A stretch of 64,000 nucleotides of DNA from Pseudophaeobacter arcticus DSM 23566 (GCF_000473205.1 NZ_KI421507.1:2595302-2659301), one strand, 5' to 3'; counted from the first letter of the stretch, positions 1-8,889 are shown. Notes: generated by a model from the letters alone, not told the origin. Translations and numbers: made by a program.

Positions 1-214
1 GTTTCCCGGCTCCGCCGCCCTTCTGGCGCTGGCCGATGAAATGCGCGAGGTGCGCACCATCTGTCATTGCGGCAAGAAGGCGACCATGGTGATCCGTCAG
101 GATGCCACGGGCCGCGCCATCACCAAAGGTGACCAGGTCCAGATCGGCGGCAATGAAAGCTATGTCTCGCTGTGCCGCCGCCACTGGCGCGCTGCTGTCG
201 CCGCAGAGAGCTAG
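1..214 (+). CDS. tdk: Thymidine kinase, C-terminal part (5' truncated)
   Basis: The frame is open from base 2 to the TAG at 212-214 and gives the last 70 residues; the start lies outside the window. Thymidine kinase phosphorylates thymidine to dTMP in the salvage pathway. What remains carries the zinc-site pattern typical of type II kinases: a C-x-C pair in RTICHCGKKATM and a C-x2-x-H cluster in SLCRRHW, with the nucleoside-lid segment QVQIGGNESYVSLC between them. The N-terminal P-loop cannot be seen. The gene converges on the leftward dehydrogenase operon, with a G/C hairpin between the two. Confidence 0.9.
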   Translation, partial: FPGSAALLALADEMREVRTICHCGKKATMVIRQDATGRAITKGDQVQIGGNESYVSLCRRHWRAAVAAES

Positions 215-310
215 ACCAAGCCGCTTGAGGCGCTTGACGCCTGCGGGCTGGCTTTGTTTCGTCCGGGTTTTGATATCGGGGGGCCTCCAGCCCCCCTCAC
301 ATTGACCGGC
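215..310. terminator. Intergenic region with G/C hairpin between convergent genes
   Basis: Between the converging tdk and dehydrogenase genes, bases 278-284 (GGGGGGC) and 290-296 (GCCCCCC) form a perfect 7-bp stem around a 5-base loop. There is no clear T-run on either side, so this may be a bidirectional, imperfect terminator or only a stabilising hairpin. Nothing else is seen in this short gap. Confidence 0.4.
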
Positions 311-1261
311 TCAGACCGCGTTTGGCAGCGGGTTTCCCGCCATAAAGGCGGCAATATTGTCCAAGGCCATATGCCCCATGGCGCTGCGCACCTCATCGGT
401 TGCAGTCCCCAGATGCGGCAATAGCGTCACATTATCGAGATCCCGCAGCGCCTGCGGCACCTCCGGTTCGAACTCATAGACATCCAGGCCCGCTCCGGCG
501 ATACGCTGCTCTTGCAGGGCGGCAATCAAGGCCTCCTGCTGCACCACTTCACCGCGCGCGATATTGATCAGATGCGCGTTTGGCTGCATGGCCCCCAACA
601 CCTGTGCATCCACCAGATGCCGTGTCTCTGCCCCGCCTGGCACCGCCACCACCAGAAAATCCACCTGGGCTGCCAGCTGCTCAAGGTCGGGCAGCCGTGT
701 GACAGGAAATCCTGGGGATTTGTCGCTGCGCGCGGCGTAAAACACCTGCATGCCAAAGCCAAAATGGCAGCGCCGGGCAATGGCGGCACCGATGCGCCCC
801 ATGCCGATCACCCCCAGCGTCTTTCCGGTCACATGCTGACCCAGCATCTGGGTCGGGTGCCATCCGGGCCAGTTGCCACTGCGCACCAGGCGTTCGCCCT
901 CAGCGGCGCGACGCGCTGACATCAGTAGCAGCGTCAGAGCGATATCCGCTGTCGCATCGGTCACCGCGCCGGGGGTATTGCTGACCAAAACCCCCGAGGC
1001 CGCGGCCGCCGCGACGTCTATGTGGTTAAATCCAACACCAAAATTGGCCAGAAGCCTGCACCGTGGCTTTGCCACCTCAGCAAAGATCCCGGCATCAAAG
1101 CCATCGCCAAGCGTTGGCATCACCAGATCATAGTCCCGCAGCGCGCTGACCATCTCGTCATGGCTGAGCACCGTGGTCTCCGAACGGATCACCACGTCAA
1201 ACTCTGCCCGCGCCCGCGCCTCTACCGCCGCAGTCATCGGGCGGGTAATCAACAGGTTCAT
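311..1261 (-). CDS. D-isomer-specific 2-hydroxyacid dehydrogenase (glyoxylate/hydroxypyruvate reductase-like)
   Basis: A 316-residue NAD(P)-dependent enzyme that reduces 2-oxoacids such as glyoxylate or hydroxypyruvate to D-2-hydroxyacids. The Rossmann motif GMGRIG lies at residues 153-158, preceded by the Gly-rich LANFGVGFNHID segment. The catalytic trio of the family is visible as R236 (in NIARGE), E265 and H283 (in LLPHLGTATDE). Length is normal. It is the last gene of a leftward run (ybjN-like, proC, csaA, this gene), starting 2 bases after the csaA stop. The exact substrate cannot be read from sequence; glyoxylate/hydroxypyruvate is the usual assignment for this subgroup. Confidence 0.9.
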   Translation of the reverse strand: MNLLITRPMTAAVEARARAEFDVVIRSETTVLSHDEMVSALRDYDLVMPTLGDGFDAGIFAEVAKPRCRLLANFGVGFNHIDVAAAAASGVLVSNTPGAVTDATADIALTLLLMSARRAAEGERLVRSGNWPGWHPTQMLGQHVTGKTLGVIGMGRIGAAIARRCHFGFGMQVFYAARSDKSPGFPVTRLPDLEQLAAQVDFLVVAVPGGAETRHLVDAQVLGAMQPNAHLINIARGEVVQQEALIAALQEQRIAGAGLDVYEFEPEVPQALRDLDNVTLLPHLGTATDEVRSAMGHMALDNIAAFMAGNPLPNAV

Positions 1262-1263
1262 TA

Positions 1264-1602
1264 TCAGTGCATCCTACCACCCAAAGGCACCGGACCATCG
1301 GGGCCAACCAATCGGATCTCGCCTGCTTCATCCGGCAGGCCCAGCACCAGCACCTCGGACATGAATTTGCCGATCTGGCGCGGCGGAAAGTTCACCACAG
1401 CCATGACCTGTTTGCCAATCAAGGCCTCGGGCGTGTAATGCGCCGTCACCTGGGCCGAGGTCTTTTTCTCGCCAATCTCGGGTCCAAAGTCGATCCAGAT
1501 CTTGATCGCCGGTTTGCGCGCCTCCGGGTAGGCTTCGGCCCGGATAACCTCGCCGACGCGAATATCCACCTTCATAAAGTCGTCAAATGTAATCTCAGCC
1601 AC
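1264..1602 (-). CDS. csaA: CsaA-type tRNA-binding domain protein
   Basis: A 112-residue single-domain protein with the OB-fold tRNA-binding domain found in CsaA and in the C-terminus of methionyl-tRNA synthetases. Signature segments are FMKVDIRVG near the start, KPAIKIWIDFG in the middle, and the C-terminal VLVLGLPDEAGEIRLVGPD. CsaA has been described as an export-related chaperone in Bacillus and as a tRNA-binding dimer; the role in Roseobacters is not established. The start codon overlaps the 3' end of proC by 8 bases, so translational coupling is likely. Confidence 0.9.
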   Translation of the reverse strand: MAEITFDDFMKVDIRVGEVIRAEAYPEARKPAIKIWIDFGPEIGEKKTSAQVTAHYTPEALIGKQVMAVVNFPPRQIGKFMSEVLVLGLPDEAGEIRLVGPDGPVPLGGRMH

Positions 1603-2410
1603 GCGAAAGCTCCTTGGACCGCTGGGTTGCCGCAGCCACCGCGCGGGTCAGCAGATCGGGAAAGCCGCTCTCTTCATTCATCAGCACCTCAAGCGCCGCC
1701 TGGGTGGTGCCATTGGGACTGGTGACATTGACGCGCAGCTGGCTGGGGCTTTCCTCAGCCGCTTGTGCCAGTGCCCCGGCCCCGGCCACCGTCGCCTTGG
1801 CCAGTTGCATCGCCAGATCTGCAGGCAGCCCCTGTGCCTCCCCGGCGGCAGCGAGGGTCTCAATCAGGTGAAACACATAGGCCGGACCAGAGCCGCTGAC
1901 CCCGGTGACCGCATCTATCTGCGCCTCACTGTCCAGCCGCACAGTCTGGCCAATGGCAGCCAGCAAAGCCTCAGCCATGTCCAGATTGGCCGCCGAGGCA
2001 TGGTCATTGCCAATGATCGCGCTGATCCCCTGACCAATGGCAGCCGGGGTATTGGGCATGGCACGCACAATGGGGGTCTGGGCGCCCAAGGTCTCCTCGA
2101 AGCTGGCAATTGATGTCCCCGCTGCAACCGAGACAAACAGCGTCTCGCCATTGCCCAGCGTCTGGAGTTTTGGCAGGGCGGCGCCCATCATCTGCGGTTT
2201 AACCGCCACCAGAACCAGGGCAGGCGCTGCAGGCAGATCAACATTGATATGCACGCCTGTGGCTTGCAGCCAATCTGAAGGATAAGGATCCAGCACCCAG
2301 ACCGAAGAGGCAGGCAATCCCCCCTTCAGCCAGCCCGCCAGCATGGCAGAGCCCATTTTACCGCAGCCCAGCAGCACCAGCCCACGTGTTTCAATATCAC
2401 TAGTGATCAT
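1595..2410 (-). CDS. proC: Pyrroline-5-carboxylate reductase
   Basis: Catalyses the last step of proline synthesis, NAD(P)H-dependent reduction of 1-pyrroline-5-carboxylate. The N-terminal Rossmann motif GCGKMGSA is at about residues 15-22, and the C-terminal dimer domain holds the signatures TGVSGSGPAY and VTSPNGTTQAAL. The reading frame opens with a GTG at 2428, but the ATG at 2410 has the purine-rich sequence AAGGGTGAG just upstream and gives the usual 271-residue length, so I chose it. It overlaps csaA by 8 bases and follows the ybjN-like gene by about 43 bases, all leftward. Confidence 0.93.
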   Translation of the reverse strand: MITSDIETRGLVLLGCGKMGSAMLAGWLKGGLPASSVWVLDPYPSDWLQATGVHINVDLPAAPALVLVAVKPQMMGAALPKLQTLGNGETLFVSVAAGTSIASFEETLGAQTPIVRAMPNTPAAIGQGISAIIGNDHASAANLDMAEALLAAIGQTVRLDSEAQIDAVTGVSGSGPAYVFHLIETLAAAGEAQGLPADLAMQLAKATVAGAGALAQAAEESPSQLRVNVTSPNGTTQAALEVLMNEESGFPDLLTRAVAAATQRSKELSRG

Positions 2411-2453
2411 CCACTCACCCTTTGCCACTAAATTATCATCTCAGGGCAGAGAT

Positions 2454-2954
2454 TTACGCCCGACCATAGGCCTCTGCAATGGCAACCTGTATTGCATCAC
2501 GTGGGGATTTGTCCGCCCAGGTGGCGAGCTGGATCGCCGGATAGTAGCGTTCGCAATTGGACACCGCCGCATGGATCATGGCGTCAACCTGTTCCGGACT
2601 GGCGGACTGCCCTCCGGCCAGAACCAGGCCATAGCGATACAGCATGACCTTGTGATCCGCCCAATAGGTAAAGCCTCCCGCCCAGCATTGATCATTCATC
2701 AGATTGATCAGCTCATACAGCTGCGGGATCTTGGACGCGGGAGGTTCCATCTCGTAGCTGCAGACCAGCCGCAGCGTTTCTTCATAGGCCGACCAGGCCA
2801 GTGTCAGGGAATATGTGCGCCACTGGCCCTCTACGGCCATGGCGATCTGATCGTCTCCGATGCGATCAAAATCCCAGTCGTGATGGGCTGCCAGGTTTTC
2901 GACGATATCAATTGGATGAATGTCGTCGTCCAGATGAAATTCGGAAAGGGCCAT
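2454..2954 (-). CDS. YbjN domain-containing protein
   Basis: A 166-residue cytoplasmic protein matching the YbjN family (a fold related to type III secretion chaperones). Recognisable features are the acidic start FHLDDDIHPIDIVENLA, a tryptophan-rich beta-sheet core, and the middle segment MNDQCWAGGFTYWADHKVM. The family's biochemical role is unknown; in enterobacteria YbjN affects motility and stress responses. The ATG at 2954 is preceded by GAGGTGAGAC. It lies directly upstream of proC on the same strand, a common Rhodobacteraceae arrangement. Confidence 0.82.
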   Translation of the reverse strand: MALSEFHLDDDIHPIDIVENLAAHHDWDFDRIGDDQIAMAVEGQWRTYSLTLAWSAYEETLRLVCSYEMEPPASKIPQLYELINLMNDQCWAGGFTYWADHKVMLYRYGLVLAGGQSASPEQVDAMIHAAVSNCERYYPAIQLATWADKSPRDAIQVAIAEAYGRA

Positions 2955-3628
2955 GTCTCACCTCTCAGGTCTCTAGCCGTTGGGGCCGAATTCGCCCCCT
3001 ACAGCTAGGTTTCTGGTCAAGGGACCGGGGAGCATCCCCGCCTCCATACTAGATATGGTGGCAAGGGGTGTAGACTCTGGCAACCCTTTATTTGGGGATA
3101 TCTTCAATAAGTTGTGGACGAATGACTATTGGCCGCAAGATATCGGCGGAATCGCGCGACAAATACGCTGTTTGGAGAAATTCCGCCGCCCGGCTCCAAT
3201 CTGGTCATTTAACGTAACGGGCACTAAAGGCGGGCCAATGGCCCCGACCCTGCCCGGCAGCCACCCCACCGTTGACGCGCCACAATCCTTGCACAACCCC
3301 CCAAGCTGGCGCCGCGCAGGGGCAGGCCACATCACCCACAGCTCAAAACAAGACAGGTCAACAGCAAGACTGCCCAACAGCAACCTCAGGCCAACACCGA
3401 AACGGATACCTCTACAGGGGCTTTTGTTTCATCTTTCTACAAATACCTCCGCCGGAGGCATCCCAGATCTCGACGTGATGCGGCCAACAGCTCTGAAGCG
3501 ACACAGGCAAATCTTGTTACCCCACAGGCCCTTCTTGTCACGACACGGGCTCATCCAGCCGGGACTATTTCAAACTGAAAGCTCCGCCGCGTCTCCCGCC
3601 AGGACGCCTGCCGGGACACACAGGACTG
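2955..3628. other. 674-bp intergenic region without a recognisable gene
   Basis: This gap lies between the leftward ybjN-like gene (whose promoter should be here) and the 3' end of ubiK. A rightward 250-codon frame crosses it, but its product is Pro/Arg-rich, resembles nothing I know and runs antisense into ubiK, so I do not call it. A small palindrome (CCATA around CTAGA) lies near 3045-3059. The only other structured element is the hairpin at 3446-3458, listed separately. Confidence 0.5.
3427..3458 (-). terminator. Probable terminator of ubiK with a TTTCATCTTT tail element
   Basis: Read leftward, the hairpin CCTCC-GGC-GGAGG (3446-3458) is followed by TATTTGT and then by AAAGATGAAA. It is downstream of the leftward ubiK gene. 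The same layout of hairpin, short T-rich stretch and AAAGATGAAA recurs at 35705-35742 behind another leftward gene, which supports a functional 3'-end element. Confidence 0.45.
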
Positions 3629-3892
3629 TCAGACTTTACTGTCGAGCGCGTCCAGACGTGCCTTCAAGGCTTCATTCTCTTCCCGCGCCTTCTGAGCCAT
3701 GGCGCGCACCGCATCAAATTCTTCGCGGGTGACAAAGTCGCGATCCGCCAGCCAGCGGTCCATCAGGCTCTTCATCGCGGTTTCCGCCTCATCCTTTGCG
3801 CCCTGGGCCACGCCCATCGCATTGGTCATCAGCTGCGAAATGTCGTCCATGATCTTGTTTCGGCTCTGCATCATCTTCTCCGTATCACTCAT
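3629..3892 (-). CDS. ubiK: Accessory factor UbiK family protein (BMFP, YqiC-like)
   Basis: An 87-residue helical protein of the BMFP/UbiK family. UbiK assists aerobic ubiquinone synthesis in proteobacteria and can associate with membranes. The N-terminal half (NKIMDDISQLMTNAMG) is an amphipathic helix, and the C-terminal half (AVRAMAQKAREENEALKARL) is a heptad-type coiled coil that drives trimerisation in the family. Length is normal. It diverges from lgt, sharing a gap of about 76 bases. Confidence 0.85.
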   Translation of the reverse strand: MSDTEKMMQSRNKIMDDISQLMTNAMGVAQGAKDEAETAMKSLMDRWLADRDFVTREEFDAVRAMAQKAREENEALKARLDALDSKV

Positions 3893-3968
3893 TCACCCTA
3901 TATGGGGGCGTAATGGGTCGCGGGCAAGCCGTTGACTTTCAATTGCGCGCAAAGGCATTCAGGACCAC

Positions 3969-4868
3969 ATGCAGGCCATGATCCACTTCCCCGATATTTC
4001 GCCCGAGATTTTCTCGATTCCCCTGTTTGGCATCGAGTTTGCCCTGCGCTGGTACGCTTTGGCCTATATCGCAGGCATTGTGATTGCCTGGCGGCTTGCC
4101 GTTGCCGCGCTCAAATCGCCGCTGCTCTGGCCGGGGCAAAAGCCGCCGATGCGCCCGGATCAGGTCGAAGATCTGCTGACCTGGATCATTCTGGGGGTGA
4201 TTCTCGGCGGGCGTCTTGGCTTTGTGCTGTTCTATCAGCCCAACTACTACCTGTCGCATCCCAGCGAGATCCTGCGGATCTGGCAGGGCGGCATGGCCTT
4301 TCATGGTGGCTTGCTCGGGGTGATTACCGCCGCCTGGGCCTATGCCCGCCACCACCGGATTTCCAAACTGCAGATGGCCGATCTGGTGGCCTATACTGTT
4401 CCCTGCGGGCTGCTGCTGGGGCGCCTGGCCAATTTTGTCAATGCCGAACTCTGGGGCCGCCCCACCGATTTGCCCTGGGGCGTCGCCTTTCCCGGACAGG
4501 CGGCGCAGGCCTGTGGTCAGGCCCTGGGAGAGCTCTGCGCCCGCCATCCGTCGCAGCTATATGAGGCCGCGATGGAGGGACTGTTGCTTGGGGCGGTGCT
4601 GATCTGGCTGACCTGGCGAGGCCAAAGCCTGCTGCGGCCAGGGATGAACCTGGGCGTGTTTCTGGCCGGCTATGGCCTGGCCCGGTTCACCGTCGAGTTC
4701 TTTCGCCAGCCGGACGCGCAGTTTGTCACCCCCGGCAACCCGCTGGGCCTGGCCTGGCAGCTGGGGGGCTATGGGCTCACCATGGGGCAGGCCCTCTCCT
4801 TGCCGATGATCGCGCTGGGGCTTTACTTTGCCCTGCGGCGCAAACCCAGCCAGGACCCGGCCCCATGA
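3969..4868 (+). CDS. lgt: Prolipoprotein diacylglyceryl transferase
   Basis: An inner-membrane enzyme that transfers diacylglycerol from phosphatidylglycerol to the lipobox cysteine, the first step of lipoprotein maturation. There are 299 residues with about seven hydrophobic segments. The family signature [16 protein letters not shown] is at residues 151-166, the catalytic-site His-Gly-Gly (FHGG) at 111-114, and a late [11 protein letters not shown] block supplies the conserved Arg/Glu. It is the first gene of a tight operon: its TGA overlaps the midA ATG in an ATGA junction, and midA overlaps pgeF in the same way. Confidence 0.95.
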   Translation: MQAMIHFPDISPEIFSIPLFGIEFALRWYALAYIAGIVIAWRLAVAALKSPLLWPGQKPPMRPDQVEDLLTWIILGVILGGRLGFVLFYQPNYYLSHPSEILRIWQGGMAFHGGLLGVITAAWAYARHHRISKLQMADLVAYTVPCGLLLGRLANFVNAELWGRPTDLPWGVAFPGQAAQACGQALGELCARHPSQLYEAAMEGLLLGAVLIWLTWRGQSLLRPGMNLGVFLAGYGLARFTVEFFRQPDAQFVTPGNPLGLAWQLGGYGLTMGQALSLPMIALGLYFALRRKPSQDPAP

Positions 4869-5935
4869 GCCCGCTCAAAGACCAGCTGGTGGCCCGGATC
4901 ACCAGCGACGGCCCAATCAGCCTGGCCGACTATATGGCCGAATGCCTGCTGCACCCCGAACTGGGCTACTACACCAGCCAAACCCCCTTTGGGGCCCAGG
5001 GCGATTTCACCACCGCACCGGAAATCAGCCAGATGTTTGGCGAGCTCATCGGTCTGTCATTGGCGCAGTGCTGGTTAGATCAGGGCGCCCCGGCCCCCTT
5101 TACCCTGGCAGAGCTTGGCCCCGGACGCGGCACCCTGATGGCCGATCTGCTGCGGGCCACCCGCAGCGTGCCCGGCTTTCATGCAGGCCTGCAGCTGCAT
5201 CTGGTCGAGGCCTCTCCCAATCTGCAGCAGCAACAGGCAAAGGCACTGACCGGCTATGACGTCACCTGGGTCACGCAGGTTGATGACCTGCCGCAGCAAC
5301 CGCTGTTTCTGGTGGCCAACGAGTTTTTTGACGCCCTGCCGATCCGCCAGTTTGTCCGCGACTCCGAGGGCTGGCGCGAAAAGCGTATCGGCCTGGTTGC
5401 GGACGATCTGAGCTTTGGGCTGGGGCCGGAAGCACCGCAACCGGCGTTGGAGCATCGGCTCATCGACACCAAAGCCGATGATCTGGTGGAGCTGAGCCCG
5501 GCAACCGCCCCCCTCACCGCCACTCTGGCGCAGCGCATTGCCAGCCATGGCGGCGGCGCGTTGATCATCGACTACGGCGATTGGCGCTCTTTGGGCGACA
5601 CCCTGCAGGCGCTGAAATCACATGCGCCCATTGACCCGCTGCAAACCCCCGGCGAGGCGGATCTTACCGCTCATGTTGATTTTGAGGTGCTCTGTTCTGT
5701 CGCGGCGGGGGCCGGCTGCGCCTATAGCAAGCTCACCCCTCAGGGTGTGTTTCTGGAACGGCTGGGCATCACCGATCGCGCCCGCGCGCTGGCCGCAGGG
5801 CTGGAGGGCGCGGCCCTGGAAAGCCTCATCGCGGCACATCGACGGTTGACGCACCCGACGGAAATGGGAAACCTGTTCAAAGTACTGGGGCTCACCCCTG
5901 TTCATATCGCGCCACCACCAGGATTAAATGCATGA
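4865..5935 (+). CDS. SAM-dependent methyltransferase, MidA/NDUFAF7 family
   Basis: A 356-residue class I methyltransferase of the DUF185 family. The eukaryotic homologue NDUFAF7 (MidA) dimethylates an arginine of complex I subunit NDUFS2, and alphaproteobacterial members are presumed to do the same. Visible motifs are [17 protein letters not shown] (about 48-63), the SAM loop ELGPGRGT (83-90), and [15 protein letters not shown], a family hallmark. It overlaps lgt upstream and pgeF downstream by 4 bases each, so the three are translationally coupled. Confidence 0.9.
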   Translation: MSPLKDQLVARITSDGPISLADYMAECLLHPELGYYTSQTPFGAQGDFTTAPEISQMFGELIGLSLAQCWLDQGAPAPFTLAELGPGRGTLMADLLRATRSVPGFHAGLQLHLVEASPNLQQQQAKALTGYDVTWVTQVDDLPQQPLFLVANEFFDALPIRQFVRDSEGWREKRIGLVADDLSFGLGPEAPQPALEHRLIDTKADDLVELSPATAPLTATLAQRIASHGGGALIIDYGDWRSLGDTLQALKSHAPIDPLQTPGEADLTAHVDFEVLCSVAAGAGCAYSKLTPQGVFLERLGITDRARALAAGLEGAALESLIAAHRRLTHPTEMGNLFKVLGLTPVHIAPPPGLNA

Positions 5936-6687
5936 CGCTGGAAATACTCACCTCTGAGCTTTTGGGTCCCGTGCACCACGGGTTTTTCACCCGTCGCGGC
6001 GGCGCCTCCTCGGGGATTTTTCACGGGTTGAACTGCGGCGTCGGCTCTAGCGACCAGCGTGAGGCTGTGATGCTCAATCGCGCCCGTGTCGCCGAAGCGA
6101 TGAATGTGGCCCCCACGGCCCTGGTTGGCGTGCATCAAATTCATTCAGCCGATGTGGCAGTGATCACCGGCCCCACCACAGAGCGCCCCCACGCTGATGC
6201 AATGGTCACAAAGACCCCCGGTGTGGCGCTTGGCATTCTGACCGCAGATTGCCAGCCGGTGCTGTTTGCCGACGCCGAGGCCGGCGTCATTGGTGCGGCC
6301 CATGCCGGCTGGCGCGGTGCGCTTGATGGGGTATTGGAGGCGACCTTGGACGCGATGGAGGATCTGGGCGCGGATCGCGCCAATACCTGTGCGGTCATCG
6401 GCCCGTCGATCTCTCAGCGCGCTTACGAAGTCGGGCCCGAGTTTTTTGAGGATTTCCTGCAAAAAGATCCCGATCATAGCCGCTTCTTTGCCCAAGGCCG
6501 GGAGGGGCGGTATCAGTTTGACCTGCCGGGCCTGGGGCTGCACCTGTTGCGCCAGGCGGGCATTGGGCAGGCCGAGTGGACGCGCCACTGCACCTATAGC
6601 GATGCGGAGCTGTTTTACTCCTACCGCCGCACCACCCATGCCGGGGAAGCCGACTACGGAAGGTTAATATCCTGCATTACCCTGTGA
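5932..6687 (+). CDS. pgeF: Peptidoglycan editing factor PgeF (laccase-domain protein)
   Basis: A 251-residue member of the YfiH/PgeF family. In E. coli PgeF removes misincorporated L-serine from UDP-MurNAc precursors; related proteins show purine nucleoside or polyphenol oxidase activities. The zinc-binding triad is present as H71 (GVHQIHS), C107 (TADCQPVL) and H124 (AAHAGWRG). The C-terminal segment has CTYSDAELFYSYRR, also typical. It is the third gene of the lgt operon. Just downstream (6726-6748) is a C/G hairpin without a T-run. Confidence 0.92.
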   Translation: MTLEILTSELLGPVHHGFFTRRGGASSGIFHGLNCGVGSSDQREAVMLNRARVAEAMNVAPTALVGVHQIHSADVAVITGPTTERPHADAMVTKTPGVALGILTADCQPVLFADAEAGVIGAAHAGWRGALDGVLEATLDAMEDLGADRANTCAVIGPSISQRAYEVGPEFFEDFLQKDPDHSRFFAQGREGRYQFDLPGLGLHLLRQAGIGQAEWTRHCTYSDAELFYSYRRTTHAGEADYGRLISCITL

Positions 6688-6945
6688 GGGCAGATCTGGG
6701 CACTGCTGCGCCGTTTTTGCCCCAATCCCCCCGTTTCAACGCGGGGGAGTCATTAAAAGTACCAAGAATTTTATATAAAACCCAATAACTTGCCCCCAGG
6801 CATTCCCGGTCAGTTACCGGCGCAGCTTTGCCAGTCGGGCAGCCACACAATTCCACCTCCGGGCCACATTCAGGGCGTAATGATTACCGATAAAGGGATC
6901 AACAGAGCCAAGGTAACACCGCCCGCGCCAGGTAGGAGACGCATT

Positions 6946-7107
6946 ATGAAAGCCAGAGATCGGTTTTTGAAATCGGTAATTTCGACTGCAAAATCAGAGA
7001 CTACGCAAATGCCCTGGAGCCGAGGAGTGGTCCGTGAGGCGCATCTGATCCAGCGTCGGACATTGCAAAATAGCCAGCCTGCGCCGAAGCCTTTGAAACG
7101 CGCCTAG
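6946..7107 (+). CDS. Small basic conserved-type protein (53 residues)
   Basis: The ATG at 6946 has a good Shine-Dalgarno (TAGGAGA, 6933-6939) six bases upstream, which is why I place the start there and not at the longer frame's first ATG (6790). The product is strongly basic with the pattern RDRFLKSV...AKSETTQMPWSRGVVR...RR. I recall similar short proteins in other Rhodobacteraceae with the same RDRFLKS and MPW(T/S)RG elements, but no function is known to me. There is no signal peptide or membrane segment. It stands alone between pgeF and the Hint gene. Confidence 0.6.
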   Translation: MKARDRFLKSVISTAKSETTQMPWSRGVVREAHLIQRRTLQNSQPAPKPLKRA

Positions 7108-7536
7108 GCGCAGCCTCTATTGGCCAAACATCCGCGCGCCCCAGGCAAGACAGCCTCATAGAATTTTATATGAGGCCGCTGCGGCACCGGGATCCGACCA
7201 TGGCCATCCTTTTGCGGTGACCCTTTTTTAGTCAATGGCCGCCACAGTCTTTTCGGAACCAGCCTCCAGACCGCCTCGATGCATTAACTTCTGGCAATAC
7301 CTACTGGAAATGACGTCTGGGCCGTTGAGACATTACAACCAGGGCACCATCGTGCACATTTTTACTATGCAAAACACAGCGCACTCATCCGGCCCGTCAC
7401 AGGCCAAATCACAGGCCCAGTCACTGGCCCAGTTACAGGCCCAGTCACTGGCCCCCGCAACGGCCCCCAGGTCCCTCCATTCTCTGCCAATGGGGGGCGC
7501 ACTCGTGACGCGTTTTGCAAGAAAGGTCTTCAGCCA
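7108..7536. other. 429-bp region upstream of the Hint gene
   Basis: No confidently real gene is seen. The region contains a 12-bp tandem array (7391-7465) and a weak short frame (7367-7540) that ends in an ATGA overlap with the Hint-domain gene. AT-richer sequence around 7150-7330 may hold the promoter, but no convincing -35/-10 pair is seen. Confidence 0.4.
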
Positions 7537-7540
7537 ATGA
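7367..7540 (+). CDS. Possible leader peptide made of a tetrapeptide repeat
   Basis: A 57-residue frame from the ATG at 7367 stops at 7540, where its TGA overlaps the ATG of the Hint gene. Its middle is a repeat with a four-residue period (SQAK, SQAQ, SLAQ, LQAQ, SLAP, ATAP) encoded by the 12-bp tandem array, so the frame is kept open by the repeat length being a multiple of three. No clear ribosome-binding site is present. It may be a translated leader or only a by-product of the repeat. Confidence 0.25.
   Translation: MQNTAHSSGPSQAKSQAQSLAQLQAQSLAPATAPRSLHSLPMGGALVTRFARKVFSQ
7391..7465 (+). repeat. 12-bp degenerate tandem repeat, about six units
   Basis: Units are close to GGCCCAGTCACT: 7402-7413, 7414-7425, 7426-7437, 7438-7449 and 7450-7461, with a partial unit before and after. 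Units 7414 and 7438 are identical. The array lies about 70 bases before the Hint gene start. Confidence 0.85.
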
Positions 7541-8319
7541 CACTTCCGCATTCCCTGCAACAGGCCGCTGCCAAGGCCACAGAGAGCAGTGCACTTTTGC
7601 AGGACCCCGCCGTGCTGCGCCTGCCCAACAAACCGCAATTGCGGCGCTACGAGGTGAGCAGCCTGCTGCCCAATGGCGGCATCGCAGAGACCCGCCACAT
7701 CGCCCCTGCCCTGCCGATATTTGAGGACGCCTTTTGCGCCTTCACGCGGGGATCGCTGGTGGAAACCACCCAAGGCCCCATTGCGGTAGAAGACCTGCTG
7801 CCCGGCGACAACATCATGACCCAGGGCGGCGGCAGTCAACCGCTGGTCTGGAAAGGCTCCACCAGCCTGGTGCCCTCGCGCAGTGATGCCAAGGGGCGTT
7901 GCCATCGGCTGACCAGTTTTATGCCCGACAGTCTGGGGCTGCAAAAGCCCGCCTCCTGCGTTGTGGCCGGACCGGCGGCGCGCCTGCTGCGGATGCCGCC
8001 GCATATGCGAATCACCACCGGCACACCGCAGCTGCTGACCCTGGCTGAAGAATTCCGGGATGGCATGAACATTTTTGAAACCGCCCCCCCCACTGTCGTG
8101 GATCTGTTCCACCTCTGTCTGCCAAACCATGCAGTGATCAAAGTCGGCGGCTTGGAGTTTGAGACCTATCACCCCGGCCCGGAGGCGCTAAAACTGGTGA
8201 GCTATGCGATCAAAACGCTCTATTTCAACCTTTTCAGCCATGTGGAATCGCTGAGCGGATTTGGCCCATTGGCCTATGAGCGGGCAACCGGGATGCCAGA
8301 AAATTCGCTGCGGGGCTAA
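7537..8319 (+). CDS. Hint domain-containing protein
   Basis: 260 residues with a Hint (Hedgehog/intein-type) domain. The hallmark is the segment AFCAFTRGSLVETTQG followed by PIAVEDLLPGDNIMTQ, where a C/T-containing turn and the DLLPGD block mark the autoprocessing fold; a later PPHMRITTG...LL segment matches block G-like sequence. Such proteins are abundant in Roseobacters, often as parts of secreted RTX proteins, but this one has no RTX repeats or evident signal peptide. No extein is seen, so self-splicing is not implied. The start follows AAAGG by about 12 bases. Confidence 0.78.
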   Translation: MTLPHSLQQAAAKATESSALLQDPAVLRLPNKPQLRRYEVSSLLPNGGIAETRHIAPALPIFEDAFCAFTRGSLVETTQGPIAVEDLLPGDNIMTQGGGSQPLVWKGSTSLVPSRSDAKGRCHRLTSFMPDSLGLQKPASCVVAGPAARLLRMPPHMRITTGTPQLLTLAEEFRDGMNIFETAPPTVVDLFHLCLPNHAVIKVGGLEFETYHPGPEALKLVSYAIKTLYFNLFSHVESLSGFGPLAYERATGMPENSLRG

Positions 8320-8388
8320 ACCTGACAGGGCGGCCGCCTGGGGCCCCCCAAAGGAGCGCTGCAACAAACGGCTACGGCCTTGCCACCC

Positions 8389-8889
8389 TTAGGCTTCGCG
8401 TTGCAGGCGTTCTTCCAGCACATCAAAGGGAACACCTGGTTCATCCTTGGCACCGCGAATGACCAGCGATGTCTTGACGCTGGCCACATTGGGCGTGGTC
8501 AAAAGCTCCGAGGTGAGAAAGCTTTGAAAGGTGCTGAGATCGGGCGAGACACATTTCAAGATGAAATCCACCTCACCGTTCAGCATATGGCATTCGCGCA
8601 CCAGCGGCCAGCTGCGGCACTGGTCCTCAAAAGCGGAGAGCTCTACCTCGGCCTGGCTTTCCAGCCCGACCATGGCAAAAACCTGCACCTCAAAGCCCAG
8701 CTCGCGGGCGTTGACATCGGCATGGTAGCCGCCAATCAGACCAGCCTCTTCCAAAGCACGGACCCGGCGCAGACAGGGCGGTGCCGAAATGCCAACCCGT
8801 TTGGCCAGTTCGACATTGGTCATGCGCCCATCGGCCTGCAATTCCGAGAGTATCTTGCGATCAATCGGATCAAGACGGGTTGTGACCAT
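8389..8889 (-). CDS. Lrp/AsnC family transcriptional regulator
   Basis: 166 residues: an N-terminal winged helix-turn-helix (LDPIDRKILSELQADGRMTN...RVGISAPPCLRRVRALE, about 5-47) followed by the RAM ligand-binding alpha/beta domain. Lrp/AsnC proteins form octamers that sense amino acids. The frame opens with a TTG upstream, but the ATG at 8889 gives the usual start MVTTRLDPID. It is divergent from trxB, as lrp is in E. coli, with about 300 bases between them. The effector is unknown. Confidence 0.92.
   Translation of the reverse strand: MVTTRLDPIDRKILSELQADGRMTNVELAKRVGISAPPCLRRVRALEEAGLIGGYHADVNARELGFEVQVFAMVGLESQAEVELSAFEDQCRSWPLVRECHMLNGEVDFILKCVSPDLSTFQSFLTSELLTTPNVASVKTSLVIRGAKDEPGVPFDVLEERLQREA

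Noticed and set aside
2980..3732. A 250-codon open frame between the ybjN-like gene and ubiK
   Set aside because: Pro/Arg/Ser-rich, no known pattern, runs antisense into ubiK, no ribosome-binding site.
7235..7540. A 101-codon open frame ending at the Hint gene start
   Set aside because: Its first half has no family sequence; only the later ATG at 7367 is kept as a weak leader candidate.
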